In this document: one piece after another, positions 1 to 8,779 of the stretch
Layout of the letters: each line of letters starts with the position of its first letter
Position numbering within the stretch: the stretch's first letter is position 1
Source of the DNA: Oscillospiraceae bacterium
Lineage (GTDB): Bacteria > Bacillota > Clostridia > Oscillospirales > Ruminococcaceae
NCBI GenBank assembly: GCA_900768995.1
Contig: CAAGEZ010000029.1
Location: 1-64,000 of the forward strand
Direction: 5' to 3'
Length of the DNA: 64,000 nucleotides
Position numbers and translations under genes: made by a program
The notes under the pieces: generated by a model
Told to the model about the DNA's origin: nothing
The model's database searches: none
The model's input: only the letters and a program-made list of their open reading frames with translations

Positions 1-1244
1 CCCTTTTCAAGTGCATACTTCTGGAGGTCAGCCATAGTAGCCTTGCCGCTGATGATGTCAGCGCCGATGCCTGTCTTCCAGGAAGCGTAGCGGTCATCAA
101 CAAACTTGTCGATCCTGCCGTCGTCAATGATCTTCTGAGCGATTTTGAGACCGAGAGCAAATGTATCCATACCTGCAATGTAGCTGTGGAAGATATCCTC
201 CATTGTGTAGGAACCTCTTCTTGCCTTTGCGTCGAAGTTGAGACCGCCGTTGGTGAAGCCGCCTGCCTTAAGAACTTCGTACATACAAAGAGCTGCATCA
301 TATGCATTTGTGGGGAACTGGTCGGTATCCCAGCCAAGCAGAGGATCGCCCTGGTTTGCATCGATTGAACCGAATACACCGTTGTCTCTTGCAACTCTAA
401 GCTCGTGCTGGAAAGTGTGCTGAGCAAGTGTAGCGTGGTTTGCTTCAATGTTCATCTTGAAATCCTTGTCAAGTCCGTACTTGCGGAGGAAACCAAGAAC
501 TGTTGCGGTATCGAAATCGTACTGGTGCTTTGTAGGCTCCTTGGGCTTGGGCTCAATGTAAAAATCGCCTGTGTAGCCGATAGAACGAGCATAGTCAACG
601 GTCATTCTCATAAGACGAGCCATATTGTCCTGCTCAAGAGCCATATTGGTGTTGAGGAGAGTCTCATAGCCCTCTCTGCCGCCCCAGAAAACGTAGCCCT
701 TACCGCCGAGCTTTACAGTAGCTTCAATTGCCTTCTTGATCTGAGCAGCCGCATATGCGAATACATCAGCGGAGGGAGATGTGCCTGCGCCGTGCATATA
801 TCTGGGGTGATCGAAGCACTTTGCTGTGCCCCAGAGAAGCTTCTTGCCTGTCTCAGCCTGCTTCTTTTCCAGGTATGCAACTACCTTGTCAAGCTCTGCA
901 TTGGTCTCTGCCAGTGAGCCGTACTCGGGAGAGAGGTCTCTGTCGTGGAAGCAGTAGTAATCGATTGAAAGCTTGTCCATTATCTCGAAAGCAATGTCAA
1001 CCTTAGCAATAGCACGCTTTGCGGGATCAGTTTCGCCCCAGCTCTTGTCGGTAGTGCCGCAGCCGAACATATCGGTTCCGTCGCCGCCCATTGTGTGCCA
1101 CCAGGAAAGAGCGAACTTGAGCTGCTCTCTCATTGTCTTGCCGCCTACTACCTCATCGGGATTGTAGTATTTAAATGCAAGAGGATTTGTGCTGTTCTTG
1201 CCCTCGAAAGGGATCTTGCCTATGTTCTTGAAATACTCGCTCAT
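1..1244 (-). CDS. xylA: Xylose isomerase, 3' end cut by window edge
   Basis: Interconverts D-xylose and D-xylulose in the cytoplasm, the first step of xylose use (established for the family). The reading frame is open from an ATG at 1244 to the window edge, giving about 414 residues of a protein usually near 440, so only the C-terminal tail is missing. Family motifs are visible: the N-terminal [19 protein letters not shown] opening, the catalytic CFHDRD segment, metal-ligand stretches around [16 protein letters not shown] and MNIEANH, and [13 protein letters not shown] near the C-terminus. A GGAGG ribosome binding site lies about 8 bases before the ATG. A consensus promoter is about 80 bp upstream. 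The gene is transcribed out of the window, so its partners, such as xylulokinase, are not visible. Confidence 0.97.
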   Translation of the reverse strand, partial: MSEYFKNIGKIPFEGKNSTNPLAFKYYNPDEVVGGKTMREQLKFALSWWHTMGGDGTDMFGCGTTDKSWGETDPAKRAIAKVDIAFEIMDKLSIDYYCFHDRDLSPEYGSLAETNAELDKVVAYLEKKQAETGKKLLWGTAKCFDHPRYMHGAGTSPSADVFAYAAAQIKKAIEATVKLGGKGYVFWGGREGYETLLNTNMALEQDNMARLMRMTVDYARSIGYTGDFYIEPKPKEPTKHQYDFDTATVLGFLRKYGLDKDFKMNIEANHATLAQHTFQHELRVARDNGVFGSIDANQGDPLLGWDTDQFPTNAYDAALCMYEVLKAGGFTNGGLNFDAKARRGSYTMEDIFHSYIAGMDTFALGLKIAQKIIDDGRIDKFVDDRYASWKTGIGADIISGKATMADLQKYALEK

Positions 1245-1322
1245 TGGTTTTTCCTCCATTATGTAAATTTTAAAATTGAACTTATTTTCACGGACATTAT
1301 ATCCGCAAGTTTTATTAAATAC

Positions 1323-1351
1323 ATTTTACATTGTAATCGGTTTCCTGTCAA
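1323..1351 (-). promoter_or_regulatory. Sigma-A promoter of xylA
   Basis: On the minus strand TTGACA (1346-1351), a 17-bp spacer and TAAAAT (1323-1328). Both boxes are at or one base from consensus. It sits upstream of xylA with a leader of about 70 nt. I see no clear catabolite-repression box or xylose operator. Confidence 0.8.
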
Positions 1352-1405
1352 GCCTTTTTTGTAAAAAACTTATAAAATTTTACAAGAAAAGCAAATTTTG
1401 CAGAG

Positions 1406-1759
1406 TTAGAAGTCCACTGCGCCAAGCTTTGAATATGCTTTGCGGAGGATATCCTTTGACACGGGATATATCCCGCTGGCAGCGGCAGGCTTGTCAAGCT
1501 TCATCAGACGGAAAATGACATAATTTTCATCGTGCCCGTCATCTGAATAGAACGCCGCTTCAACATATTCGCTCTTTATTGCATAGTAATTCACAGGCTT
1601 CAGCTTCACAAGATATTCCGCATCTTTTTCCATTTCAGTGCAAAGTCCGTCAAAATCATCACAAACATAATTCACAAGCTTGCATTTCATTGACGAAAGC
1701 CTTTTTCTTAGAGGCTGTTCTGCGGAGGTTTTTCTTTTGAAAATATCAAGAAGTCCCAT
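1406..1759 (-). CDS. Uncharacterised small cytosolic protein
   Basis: A 117-residue charged protein without membrane segments or signal peptide; I do not recognise the family. The start chosen is ATG 1759, preceded by AAGGTGA at suitable spacing. A GTG at 1768 in the same frame overlaps the stop of the upstream gene and is an alternative. It lies directly behind the gene at 1765-2682 with essentially no gap, so the two are probably one transcript and translationally coupled. The sequence starts MGLLDIFKRKTS and contains several aromatic and acidic stretches, but no catalytic motif I can name. Confidence 0.7.
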   Translation of the reverse strand: MGLLDIFKRKTSAEQPLRKRLSSMKCKLVNYVCDDFDGLCTEMEKDAEYLVKLKPVNYYAIKSEYVEAAFYSDDGHDENYVIFRLMKLDKPAAASGIYPVSKDILRKAYSKLGAVDF

Positions 1760-1764
1760 AAATG

Positions 1765-2682
1765 TCACCTTGCTTTTGCAAGCAGTCCTCTGAGCATCTC
1801 TACCCTGAGTCTGTCTCTGTGTTCTGGCTTTACAAGATAGTAAAGGTAGCTTTCAAGGATATTTACGGGGTGCATAAGTCTGCCCTCAATTTTGAAATTG
1901 CTGTAGCCCATTGGCACATATTTATTGTATATCCCATCGGGTGAGATGTGAGTTTCAAAGGAAAGGGTATCATAGAAATTCATATTGGTATTGGGACAGG
2001 GAAAATCCGTGTCGGGAACAGGTCGCATCATATCCTTATCCGAGCCGAACACCTGACGGTTAAGCTCAAACTGACGCTCTCCGAGAAACTCATAGTGCTT
2101 CTTTCTCCGCTTGCAGTGAGGTGTGCAGTATGGATTTACAAGCAGCTCTATCTTATCCTTGTGGGGCAGTGCTTCAAGCTCGTCAAACCTGTTGTTCCAG
2201 TTGTAATCAAGGACAACAAGCTTATAATCCTTTTCAAGCTCTGCAAGAAGTGCTGTCTTGTCCTCAAGCTGCTTCACAGTCGAAGAAATAAGCGGATACA
2301 GCGGGTAATTCTTTCTTATGTATTCCTCCAGCACAGGCACATTCACGATTATCTCGTTAAGTCCGTTTTCCGCGATCCTCGTTATCATATTGCAGAACGG
2401 ATCGGACAGATGCTTTTCGGTGACAAGAGGATTGGTGAATGTATATCTGATAGGTATTCCACGGGAATTGTACTCTTTTATGATGCCGTCAATGAACTCA
2501 CGCCTTACCGCACCCACCGCAGCTCTTCCGCCGTTCCACGCAGCGGGAGGAAAACAGCCGTATGACGACGCTATTTTTATATCGTCATAAAACAGCTCAG
2601 GGTGTTCACTGAGAGCGTCCGCAAAGGCAAGATTCATTTTATAATTTCCGCAGAAATCGGGAAGATGAAAATTTATACTCAT
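1765..2682 (-). CDS. Uncharacterised protein, possibly a U32-like TIM-barrel
   Basis: A 305-residue soluble protein. The order of segments (TNPLV early, NEIIVNVPVLEEYIRKNYP in the middle, then LVNPYCTPHCKRRKKHYEF with a CxxxC pair, and a late CPNTN) resembles the strand-by-strand layout of peptidase U32-like barrels, but the diagnostic U32 signature is not present. I therefore leave the function open. A radical-SAM CxxxCxxC motif is absent. The ATG at 2682 has weak ribosome-binding context. A near-consensus promoter lies about 35 bp upstream. It is first in a probable two-gene transcript with the small gene at 1406-1759 and diverges from the hydrogenase gene. Confidence 0.6.
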   Translation of the reverse strand: MSINFHLPDFCGNYKMNLAFADALSEHPELFYDDIKIASSYGCFPPAAWNGGRAAVGAVRREFIDGIIKEYNSRGIPIRYTFTNPLVTEKHLSDPFCNMITRIAENGLNEIIVNVPVLEEYIRKNYPLYPLISSTVKQLEDKTALLAELEKDYKLVVLDYNWNNRFDELEALPHKDKIELLVNPYCTPHCKRRKKHYEFLGERQFELNRQVFGSDKDMMRPVPDTDFPCPNTNMNFYDTLSFETHISPDGIYNKYVPMGYSNFKIEGRLMHPVNILESYLYYLVKPEHRDRLRVEMLRGLLAKAR

Positions 2683-2716
2683 TTAAAGCTATCCTCGCAA
2701 ATCAGATTATAATATC

Positions 2717-2745
2717 ATTTTAACAGATTTTATTTTTCCCGTCAA
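2717..2745 (-). promoter_or_regulatory. Promoter of the 1765-2682 gene
   Basis: Minus-strand TTGACG (2740-2745), 17-bp spacer, TAAAAT (2717-2722). It is divergent from, and about 70 bp away from, the hydrogenase promoter. Confidence 0.7.
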
Positions 2746-2812
2746 TAGCTTTTGAGTAATTTTTAACAAATACACTCCATAAGTTATACTTATCTAATAA
2801 GCGGTAAAATTC

Positions 2813-2841
2813 TTGACATTTATACGATTTGGGTGTAAAAT
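2813..2841 (+). promoter_or_regulatory. Promoter of the [FeFe] hydrogenase gene
   Basis: TTGACA (2813-2818), 17-bp spacer, TAAAAT (2836-2841). The leader to the start codon is about 45 nt. No clear dyad for a Rex-type redox regulator was found near it. Confidence 0.8.
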
Positions 2842-2891
2842 AAAATCAAAGCTTATACAGCGTTTTTTAAAGGACACTGAAAGGATCATTT

Positions 2892-4424
2892 TTGATTATG
2901 AGAGGTATTTATTCATCTGTAACGGATATGCGCCGAAAGGTATTCACCGAAGTTGCACGGCTTGCCTACGAGGGCGGCGATTACACACGAATGGAGGACC
3001 TGCCCTACAAGATAGTCCCCGGAGACGTGGCTATACACCGTGAATCCATATTCCTTGAAAGAGCCATTGTTGAAGAACGTCTCAGGCTTGCAATGGGTCT
3101 GCCCCTCAGAAGCGTCAGCGAGCACGCACCCGTTTCAAAGGGCGTTAATGAAAGTGCTATTGCCGAAAAATACTACGATCCCCCTCTTGTAAATATCATC
3201 AGCTTCGCCTGCAACGCCTGCCCCACTATGCATTATCACGTAACGGACGTTTGTCAGGGCTGCTTTGAAAACCCCTGCAAGGAGGTATGTCCCAAGGGGG
3301 CTATAAATATCCGTCACGGAAAATCTATCATAGATCAGGACAAATGCATCAAATGCGGAAGATGCAAGGACGTTTGTCCCTATCACGCCATTCTGAAAGT
3401 TGAGCGTCCCTGCGCAAGAGCCTGCGGAATGGACGCTATCGGCAGTGACGAGCACGGCAGAGCAAAGATAGACTACGATAAATGCGTATCCTGCGGAATG
3501 TGCCTTGTAAACTGTCCTTTCGGGGCAATTGCGGACAAGGGACAAATTTTCCAGCTTATCCACGCAATCAAAACGGGAAAGCGTGTTGTCGCCATAGTTG
3601 CCCCTGCATTTTACGGTCAGTTTGGTCCAAAGGTAACTCCCGAGAAGCTTACATATGCAATGAAGCAGCTTGGCTTTGACAGCGTTGTGGAGGTTGCAGT
3701 TGGCGCAGACCTATGTACGATTGAAGAAGCCAAGGACTTTGTTGAAAATGTTCCCGACAAGCTTGATTTCCTTGCGACTTCCTGCTGTCCCTCCTGGTCA
3801 ATGATGGCGAAAAAGCTTTTCCCCGAGCTTGCCAAAAACATCTCAATGGCGCTCACTCCTATGGTGCTTACAGCGAGACTTGAAAAGAAAAAGGATCCCG
3901 ACTGCCGCATAGCTTTCATAGGCCCCTGCGCCGCAAAAAAGCTTGAAGCAAGCCGAAGAACTATCCGAAGCCACGTGGATTTCGTCCTCACGTTTGAAGA
4001 GCTTATGGGAATGTTCGACGCAAAGGAGGTTGACCTTGAAAATATCCCCGACAGCGAAAATGTTCCTCTCAATGAAGGCACGGGTGCAGGCCGTGGATTC
4101 GCAGTAAGCGGCGGTGTTGCGGGAGCGGTTGCCGAAGAGATAAAGCGCATTGCGCCCGATAAGGAAGTTAAAATTGCTTCTGCTCAGGGACTTCACGAAT
4201 GCAAAAAAATGCTCCAGCTCGCAAAGGCAGGCAAATACAAGGGCTATCTTCTTGAGGGAATGGGCTGCCCCGGCGGCTGCGTTGCAGGTGCGGGAACACT
4301 TTGCGCAGTAAACAAGGCTGCCATTGCCATTGACAGGTACAAAAAGCAGGCAGACAAACAGACTGCTTCGGAAACAAGCTATGTTGCCGACCTTGATGTT
4401 CTTGAAAAAGATGACCTGCTGTGA
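2892..4424 (+). CDS. [FeFe] hydrogenase, group B type, monomeric
   Basis: Predicted ferredoxin-linked hydrogenase of about 510 residues. The N-terminal third carries a cysteine-rich ferredoxin region: CQGCFENPCKEVCP, CIKCGRCKDVCP and CVSCGMCLVNCP, plus additional cysteines (CNACP, CARACG) suggesting more than two clusters. The C-terminal domain has the three H-cluster signatures: TSCCPSW, GPCAAKK and EGMGCPGGCVAGAG. GPCAAKK instead of the MPCTAKK form typical of group A points to group B, whose physiological direction and partners are poorly known. The start is either TTG 2892, with GAAAGG seven bases upstream, or ATG 2898; I prefer TTG by spacing. No hydEFG maturases are in the window. Single-gene transcript. 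Confidence 0.93.
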   Translation: MIMRGIYSSVTDMRRKVFTEVARLAYEGGDYTRMEDLPYKIVPGDVAIHRESIFLERAIVEERLRLAMGLPLRSVSEHAPVSKGVNESAIAEKYYDPPLVNIISFACNACPTMHYHVTDVCQGCFENPCKEVCPKGAINIRHGKSIIDQDKCIKCGRCKDVCPYHAILKVERPCARACGMDAIGSDEHGRAKIDYDKCVSCGMCLVNCPFGAIADKGQIFQLIHAIKTGKRVVAIVAPAFYGQFGPKVTPEKLTYAMKQLGFDSVVEVAVGADLCTIEEAKDFVENVPDKLDFLATSCCPSWSMMAKKLFPELAKNISMALTPMVLTARLEKKKDPDCRIAFIGPCAAKKLEASRRTIRSHVDFVLTFEELMGMFDAKEVDLENIPDSENVPLNEGTGAGRGFAVSGGVAGAVAEEIKRIAPDKEVKIASAQGLHECKKMLQLAKAGKYKGYLLEGMGCPGGCVAGAGTLCAVNKAAIAIDRYKKQADKQTASETSYVADLDVLEKDDLL

Positions 4425-4456
4425 TTTTTAAGCAGCGCAAAAAATAATTGCAAATA

Positions 4457-4489
4457 GTCTCCTATGGTATAATTCGAGCCATAGGAGAC
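4457..4489 (+). terminator. Perfect inverted repeat after hydrogenase gene
   Basis: An 11-bp perfect stem GTCTCCTATGG / CCATAGGAGAC with an 11-nt loop, 33 bp past the hydrogenase stop. There is no U-run after it, so it is either a weak terminator or a 3'-end stabilising hairpin. Confidence 0.5.
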
Positions 4490-4569
4490 CTTGTAATATC
4501 TGAGCCTCTTGTAATTTTACCATAAAATTCATATGTATCATATGCAAAATTAATTTTTTAGAAAATAAA

Positions 4570-4598
4570 TAGACTTTTATTACCAAAAGTTGTATAAT
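4570..4598 (+). promoter_or_regulatory. Promoter of small membrane protein (copy A of duplicated promoter)
   Basis: TAGACT (4570-4575), 17-bp spacer, TATAAT (4593-4598). About 55 bp around it, from AAATAAAT through AGTGATTATGG, closely matches the promoter at 5134-5162. Confidence 0.75.
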
Positions 4599-4695
4599 AT
4601 CAACCAAGTGATTATGGAAATAAAAAATAAATAGCAGTTGGTGGAATGTCATTCAACTGAATAATTAAAATAATCTTTAAAGAAGGCATAATGTA

Positions 4696-4971
4696 ATGAA
4701 TGAAAATTTCAAGAGGTATGAAACTATTGTATGTTTCTTATTTTTATTTAGCTGTATTTTCGACATTTCTCTTAGGTATTTGTTCATTTTTATAATCCTC
4801 TTAGTATGTATTGTAATATTCACCACAAAAGCAATATGGAGTTTGAATTTTTCCAAAACAAAAAAGGTATTATTTATTATTGCTCAATTAATTTGTTGTT
4901 TTATTCTTTATGTAATTTGGTTTTTAATTTGGTTGGCTGCTTTTACGGACGGAATTAGATTTGGAGAGTGA
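4696..4971 (+). CDS. Small integral membrane protein, unknown
   Basis: 91 residues, almost entirely hydrophobic, with three likely membrane segments (roughly residues 8-25, 28-45 and 58-82). The middle loop contains a short basic stretch, FSKTKK. AAGG lies nine bases before the ATG. The coding sequence is markedly more A+T-rich than its neighbours, which could mean recent acquisition. I do not recognise a family. Its promoter is a near-copy of the one before the next gene, so the two are probably co-regulated although not obviously homologous. Confidence 0.6.
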   Translation: MNENFKRYETIVCFLFLFSCIFDISLRYLFIFIILLVCIVIFTTKAIWSLNFSKTKKVLFIIAQLICCFILYVIWFLIWLAAFTDGIRFGE

Positions 4972-5133
4972 CATCTTATGGTTTTGACTTATAAAACGGT
5001 AAAATAATAATCCAAGGAATAATATCTTGATTCGTCATAATTTATATTTTTTAACAAAATAACAGTTATGCTCCATTAACCATTTTCCCTGAATCTCATT
5101 TGCAAATTTAATGTTAAATCCGAAATAAATGTA

Positions 5134-5162
5134 TAGACTTTTATTACAAAACGTTGTATAAT
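5134..5162 (+). promoter_or_regulatory. Promoter of 5204 gene (copy B of duplicated promoter)
   Basis: TAGACT (5134-5139), 17-bp spacer, TATAAT (5157-5162), with flanks matching the 4570-4598 promoter. Confidence 0.75.
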
Positions 5163-5203
5163 ATAAACAAAGTAATTATGGGGACAAAAATATACAGGGG
5201 TGA

Positions 5204-5812
5204 ATGAATTTGGACGAGCGTGACATTATTGGACAGATGAACCAAAATCAAAAGGATATGCACCGTATAGACATACTGTTTTTGATAGCGGGCATTCTGT
5301 GCGTTATAATAAACGGGTTTGTATCATTTTGGGACGCACTTCTGATACCCGCTCACCTGGGAAATTATACTAAATTTTCGATTTTTTCACTTATCGAAAG
5401 TCTTATCGCAATAGCCTCTGTACCGCTGAGTGCCCTGTCCTCCTGCAAGAAAGAGAGCTGGACTGCTGCAACACTTGCTGCATTTCTCGCAAGAGTAATA
5501 CTGATGATGATAATATATCAAAGCTTTATGGCGGGTATGCCGATACTTCTTCTTTTTGCACTTCCTCAATATCTGTGCCTAAGGAAATATCCGAAGCTTG
5601 ATTATCTCAAAGGGCAGTTCGGATATCCAGGATTCAATGTGGAAATATATATGCACAGACCCAACCGCCGCACATCTGGAGAAGAATTTGCCGAAAGAAT
5701 GAAGCGGGCAAAGACCGATCCCGACAGCACACGAATGGACGATATCAAGCCCCCTCCCACACAGGGCGATTATGAGGATATTTTCACAACACACAGAAAA
5801 AAGCCGCTTTAA
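5204..5812 (+). CDS. Uncharacterised membrane protein with cytosolic tail
   Basis: 202 residues. About four hydrophobic segments lie between residues 20 and 130. A hydrophilic C-terminal tail of about 70 residues, rich in Arg, Asp and Pro, is probably cytosolic. The ATG at 5204 is only about three bases from AGGGG, whereas the in-frame TTG at 5210 is nine bases away and may be the true start. Family not recognised. It is followed by a GNAT gene 63 bp downstream, with a hairpin between them. Confidence 0.65.
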   Translation: MNLDERDIIGQMNQNQKDMHRIDILFLIAGILCVIINGFVSFWDALLIPAHLGNYTKFSIFSLIESLIAIASVPLSALSSCKKESWTAATLAAFLARVILMMIIYQSFMAGMPILLLFALPQYLCLRKYPKLDYLKGQFGYPGFNVEIYMHRPNRRTSGEEFAERMKRAKTDPDSTRMDDIKPPPTQGDYEDIFTTHRKKPL

Positions 5813-5819
5813 AAAATAT

Positions 5820-5843
5820 GGGGTGTTCATAAAAGAACGCCCC
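5820..5843. repeat. Intercistronic hairpin
   Basis: GGGGTGTTC / GAACGCCCC with a 6-nt loop (one G-U pair). No U-run follows on the plus strand; a T-rich run is present only in the minus direction. It separates the membrane protein gene from the acetyltransferase gene. Confidence 0.45.
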
Positions 5844-5875
5844 AAAAATATAACACACAAAGGAATGATCACAAA

Positions 5876-6442
5876 ATGCGAATGACCCTAAGAAGAGTCA
5901 CTTCTTTACTTCCCGAATACAAAAAGGTCAAAGCCCTTTATCACGATGCTTTCCCCCCCGAGGAACGCCCTCCCTTTTTTATGCTTACAGCCAAAACGGG
6001 CAGCGATAATGTGGACTTCTGGGCGATATATGCTGACAATAAATGGGTAGGTCTTGCCTATGTTATTTCAAAGGACAAGCTTTCATATCTATTTTATCTT
6101 GCAGTTTCGGACACTGAAAGAGGCAAAGGCTACGGCTCCGCAATTATCCGCACGCTCAGGCGTATGTATGACGGTCAGCAGTTCTTTCTTGCTCTTGAAA
6201 CGCTCGATAAAAATGCTGAAAATTATGATGAACGTGTAAAGCGAAGAAATTTTTATATGCATAACGGTCTTGTCCCCGTTGACTGTCATATAACTGAGGG
6301 CGGCGTGACCTATGATGTAATGGGCACTTCACCTCATCTTGATGCAAACGGCTATATTGAAATGATGAAACGGTATGCAGGACCAATTTTCTCACGAATT
6401 TATCCCTATGAAATTTCACAGACAGAAAGGACAGCCGAATGA
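5876..6442 (+). CDS. GNAT-family N-acetyltransferase
   Basis: Predicted to transfer an acetyl group from acetyl-CoA to an amine; substrate unknown. 188 residues with the GNAT core. The acetyl-CoA pyrophosphate-binding loop is visible as RGKGYGSAII near residue 82, following the beta-4 strand YLFYLAVSD. NFYMHNGLVP near residue 123 corresponds to the C-terminal motif B region. AAAGGA lies 12 bases before the ATG. The gene overlaps the next one by four bases (ATGA), implying translational coupling. With the unknown protein at 6439 and the nitroreductase it forms a three-gene set. Confidence 0.85.
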   Translation: MRMTLRRVTSLLPEYKKVKALYHDAFPPEERPPFFMLTAKTGSDNVDFWAIYADNKWVGLAYVISKDKLSYLFYLAVSDTERGKGYGSAIIRTLRRMYDGQQFFLALETLDKNAENYDERVKRRNFYMHNGLVPVDCHITEGGVTYDVMGTSPHLDANGYIEMMKRYAGPIFSRIYPYEISQTERTAE

Positions 6443-6759
6443 AATTTGAACTGAAAATAGATATTGACGAGCTGGATTATGCTCAGACCATACGTGCCCT
6501 GCTGCCTTATATAAAAAAGGAGGATCTGCCATTGCCCGATATGGTGAGGAATGCTGCGGAAACTCCCGGTGTGCTTGAAAATTTTCTCAAGTTTATCCCC
6601 AAAGAAAAGCAGGACGAAATGATACTCAAGGCATTTGAAAAAAATAAAATACGGATAATTGCCAAGGCTCACAAAATGGCTGACAAGGCGGGCATTGACG
6701 TGAAAATATCCGATATTTCACTTAAAGAACAGACTGATGATGTTGTAGTCATCGGCTGA
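6439..6759 (+). CDS. Uncharacterised 106-residue protein
   Basis: A small soluble protein rich in Lys, Asp and Glu with no signal or membrane segment. Predicted mostly helical from its pattern. A long amphipathic region (residues 45-85) ends in a short beta-like tail, DDVVVIG. Family not recognised. Start ATG 6439 overlaps the upstream acetyltransferase stop. The nitroreductase starts 21 bp downstream. Confidence 0.65.
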   Translation: MKFELKIDIDELDYAQTIRALLPYIKKEDLPLPDMVRNAAETPGVLENFLKFIPKEKQDEMILKAFEKNKIRIIAKAHKMADKAGIDVKISDISLKEQTDDVVVIG

Positions 6760-6780
6760 AACAGAAAGGAATTTTTTTAG

Positions 6781-7308
6781 ATGAATGAAGTAATAAAGTG
6801 CCTTAAAGAGCGCAGAAGCGTCCGCTCATATGACGGCAGACCCGTACCCGATGATGTTCTGAAAGAAATACTCGATGCAGGAGAATATGCCGCAAGCGGA
6901 ATGGGCAGGCAGGCGACTGTTATGGTTGCAGTCCGCAATAAAGACCTCATCTCCGACCTGTCAATGATGAATGCCGCTGTTATGGGCACCAACACTGACC
7001 CTTTTTACGGAGCAGGTACAGTAATTATCGTTTTCGCCGACAGCACTGTTCACACCTATGTTGAGGACGGCTCACTTGTAATGGGAAACCTTATGAATGC
7101 CGCACACGCTCTGGGTGTTGACTCCTGCTGGATACACCGTGCAAAAGAGGTGTTTGAGACGGAAGAGGGCAAGGCTCTTATGAAAAAATGGGGCATTGAC
7201 GAGAAATACAAGGGCATCGGCAACTGTATTCTGGGTTATTCCGACAAGCCCGTTCCCGAGGCAAAGCCCCGAAAAGAGGGCAGAGTTATTTACGTAAACA
7301 ACAAATAA
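6781..7308 (+). CDS. Nitroreductase-family flavoprotein
   Basis: 175-residue FMN-dependent oxidoreductase of the nitroreductase fold. The N-terminal ERRSVRSYDGRPVP motif is the FMN phosphate-binding signature, and the central stretch from LVMGNLMNAAHALGVDSCWIHRA matches the family core, as does GIGNCILGY near residue 147. The length is typical of the short nitroreductases of anaerobes. The physiological substrate (quinones, nitro compounds or others) cannot be told from sequence. Last gene of the cluster starting at 5876, closed by a strong hairpin. Confidence 0.9.
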   Translation: MNEVIKCLKERRSVRSYDGRPVPDDVLKEILDAGEYAASGMGRQATVMVAVRNKDLISDLSMMNAAVMGTNTDPFYGAGTVIIVFADSTVHTYVEDGSLVMGNLMNAAHALGVDSCWIHRAKEVFETEEGKALMKKWGIDEKYKGIGNCILGYSDKPVPEAKPRKEGRVIYVNNK

Positions 7309-7315
7309 TCAGGCA

Positions 7316-7356
7316 TAAAAAAGCCGTCCCGACACACTGTATCGGGGCGGCTGTCT
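7316..7356. terminator. Bidirectional terminator between nitroreductase and metY
   Basis: Stem AGCCGTCCCGA / TCGGGGCGGCT with a short loop. On the minus strand it is followed by six Ts, so it mainly terminates metY. On the plus strand the tail is only TGTCTTTATG. Confidence 0.85.
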
Positions 7357-7367
7357 TTATGTAATTA

Positions 7368-8663
7368 TCAGCCTCTGAGAGCTTGATCGAGGTCTGCAAG
7401 GATATCCTTGATGCTTTCGGTACCGATAGAAAGTCTTACGGTGTTGGGCTTGATACCCTGATCAAGAAGCTCCTCTTCGGTAAGCTGGGAATGAGTTGTG
7501 CTTGCGGGGTGGATAACGAGGGACTTAACATCTGCAACGTTTGCAAGGAGAGAGAAAATCTGAAGTCTGTCGATAAACTCCTGAGCCTCCTTAGCTCCGC
7601 CCTTTACCTCAAAGGTGAAGATAGAGCCTGCACCATTGGGGAAATACTTCTCATAGAGAGCGTGGTCGGGGTGGTCGGGAAGTGAGGGGTGATTTACGCT
7701 CTCAACAGCGGGGTGATTCTTAAGGAACTCAACGACCTTAAGAGCATTCTCGACGTGACGCTCAACTCTGAGAGAAAGTGTTTCAAGTCCCTGAAGAAGA
7801 AGGAATGCATTGAAGGGAGAAATGGTAGCACCTGTATCTCTGAGGAGGATAGCTCTTATCTTGGTAACGAATGCGGCAGGACCGGCAGCCTTTGTAAAGG
7901 AAACGCCGTGATAGCTGGGGTTGGGGTCAACGAGAGATGCAAACTTGCCGCTTGCTTCCCAGTCGAACTTTCCGCTGTCAACGATAACGCCGCCGAGAGT
8001 TGTTCCGTGACCACCGATGAACTTAGTTGCAGAATGAACTACGATATCTGCGCCGTGCTCAATGGGACGGAGGAGATAAGGAGTTGCAAAGGTGCTGTCG
8101 ATAACGAGAGGTATCTTATTTGCGTGAGCGATCTCAGCAAGTGCGTCGATATCGGCAATATCACTGTTGGGGTTGCCGAGGGTCTCAAGGAAAATAGCCT
8201 TTGTATTGGGCTTTACAGCGTTCTTTACTTCGTCAAGATCGTGGATATTAACGAAAGTGGTGTTGATGCCGTACTGGGGAAGAGTATGTGCGAGGAGGTT
8301 GTATGTACCACCGTAGATAGTCTTTGAGGAAACGATGTTGTCACCTGCTGCGGCGAGGTTCTGGAATGTGTATGTGATAGCTGCTGCGCCTGATGCAACT
8401 GCGAGAGCTGCAACGCCGCCTTCAAGAGCTGCTACTCTGCGCTCGAAAACGTCCTGAGTGGAATTTGTAAGTCTGCCGTAAATATTGCCTGCATCAGCAA
8501 GACCGAAGCGTGCTGCTGCGTGAGCGGAGTTCTTGAAAACATAGGAAGTTGTCTGATAAATGGGAACTGCTCTTGAATCTGTAGCAGGGTCTGCATTTTC
8601 CTGTCCGATGTGAAGCTGCTTTGTTTCAAAGCCCCAAGCTGATGTATCTGTGATCTGTGCCAT
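7368..8663 (-). CDS. metY: O-acetylhomoserine sulfhydrylase (MetY type)
   Basis: PLP enzyme that makes homocysteine from O-acetylhomoserine and sulfide, or methionine from methanethiol. 431 residues, the expected length for MetY and longer than cystathionine gamma-synthase. The opening GFETKQLHIGQE, IYQTTSYVF, YGRLTNSTQDVFERRVAALEGG, and the PLP-lysine motif HSATKFIGGHGTTLGG (Lys around residue 210) are all present. The C-terminal VKSLVIHPASTTHSQL is characteristic of the family. Single-gene unit with a consensus promoter. A dyad just past the predicted start suggests repression, perhaps by a cysteine- or Fe-S-sensing regulator. Confidence 0.95.
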   Translation of the reverse strand: MAQITDTSAWGFETKQLHIGQENADPATDSRAVPIYQTTSYVFKNSAHAAARFGLADAGNIYGRLTNSTQDVFERRVAALEGGVAALAVASGAAAITYTFQNLAAAGDNIVSSKTIYGGTYNLLAHTLPQYGINTTFVNIHDLDEVKNAVKPNTKAIFLETLGNPNSDIADIDALAEIAHANKIPLVIDSTFATPYLLRPIEHGADIVVHSATKFIGGHGTTLGGVIVDSGKFDWEASGKFASLVDPNPSYHGVSFTKAAGPAAFVTKIRAILLRDTGATISPFNAFLLLQGLETLSLRVERHVENALKVVEFLKNHPAVESVNHPSLPDHPDHALYEKYFPNGAGSIFTFEVKGGAKEAQEFIDRLQIFSLLANVADVKSLVIHPASTTHSQLTEEELLDQGIKPNTVRLSIGTESIKDILADLDQALRG

Positions 8664-8779
8664 AATAAAATTCCTCTTTTCTTAAATTTGTTTGGTTATA
8701 TAAATCGAATCATTGTCTGATGTTAAAGGTTAGCAGCGGCACATTCGTCCGTAGTATGGTTTATTGATAAAAAGCATTA

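Noticed and set aside
1948..2565. Plus-strand open frame opposite the 1765-2682 gene
   Set aside because: No promoter, ribosome binding site or recognisable motif; the opposite strand has a coherent protein and a consensus promoter.
4457..4489. Operator for the small membrane protein gene
   Set aside because: The perfect inverted repeat is about 80 bp upstream of the promoter and close to the hydrogenase stop; a 3'-end hairpin is the simpler reading.
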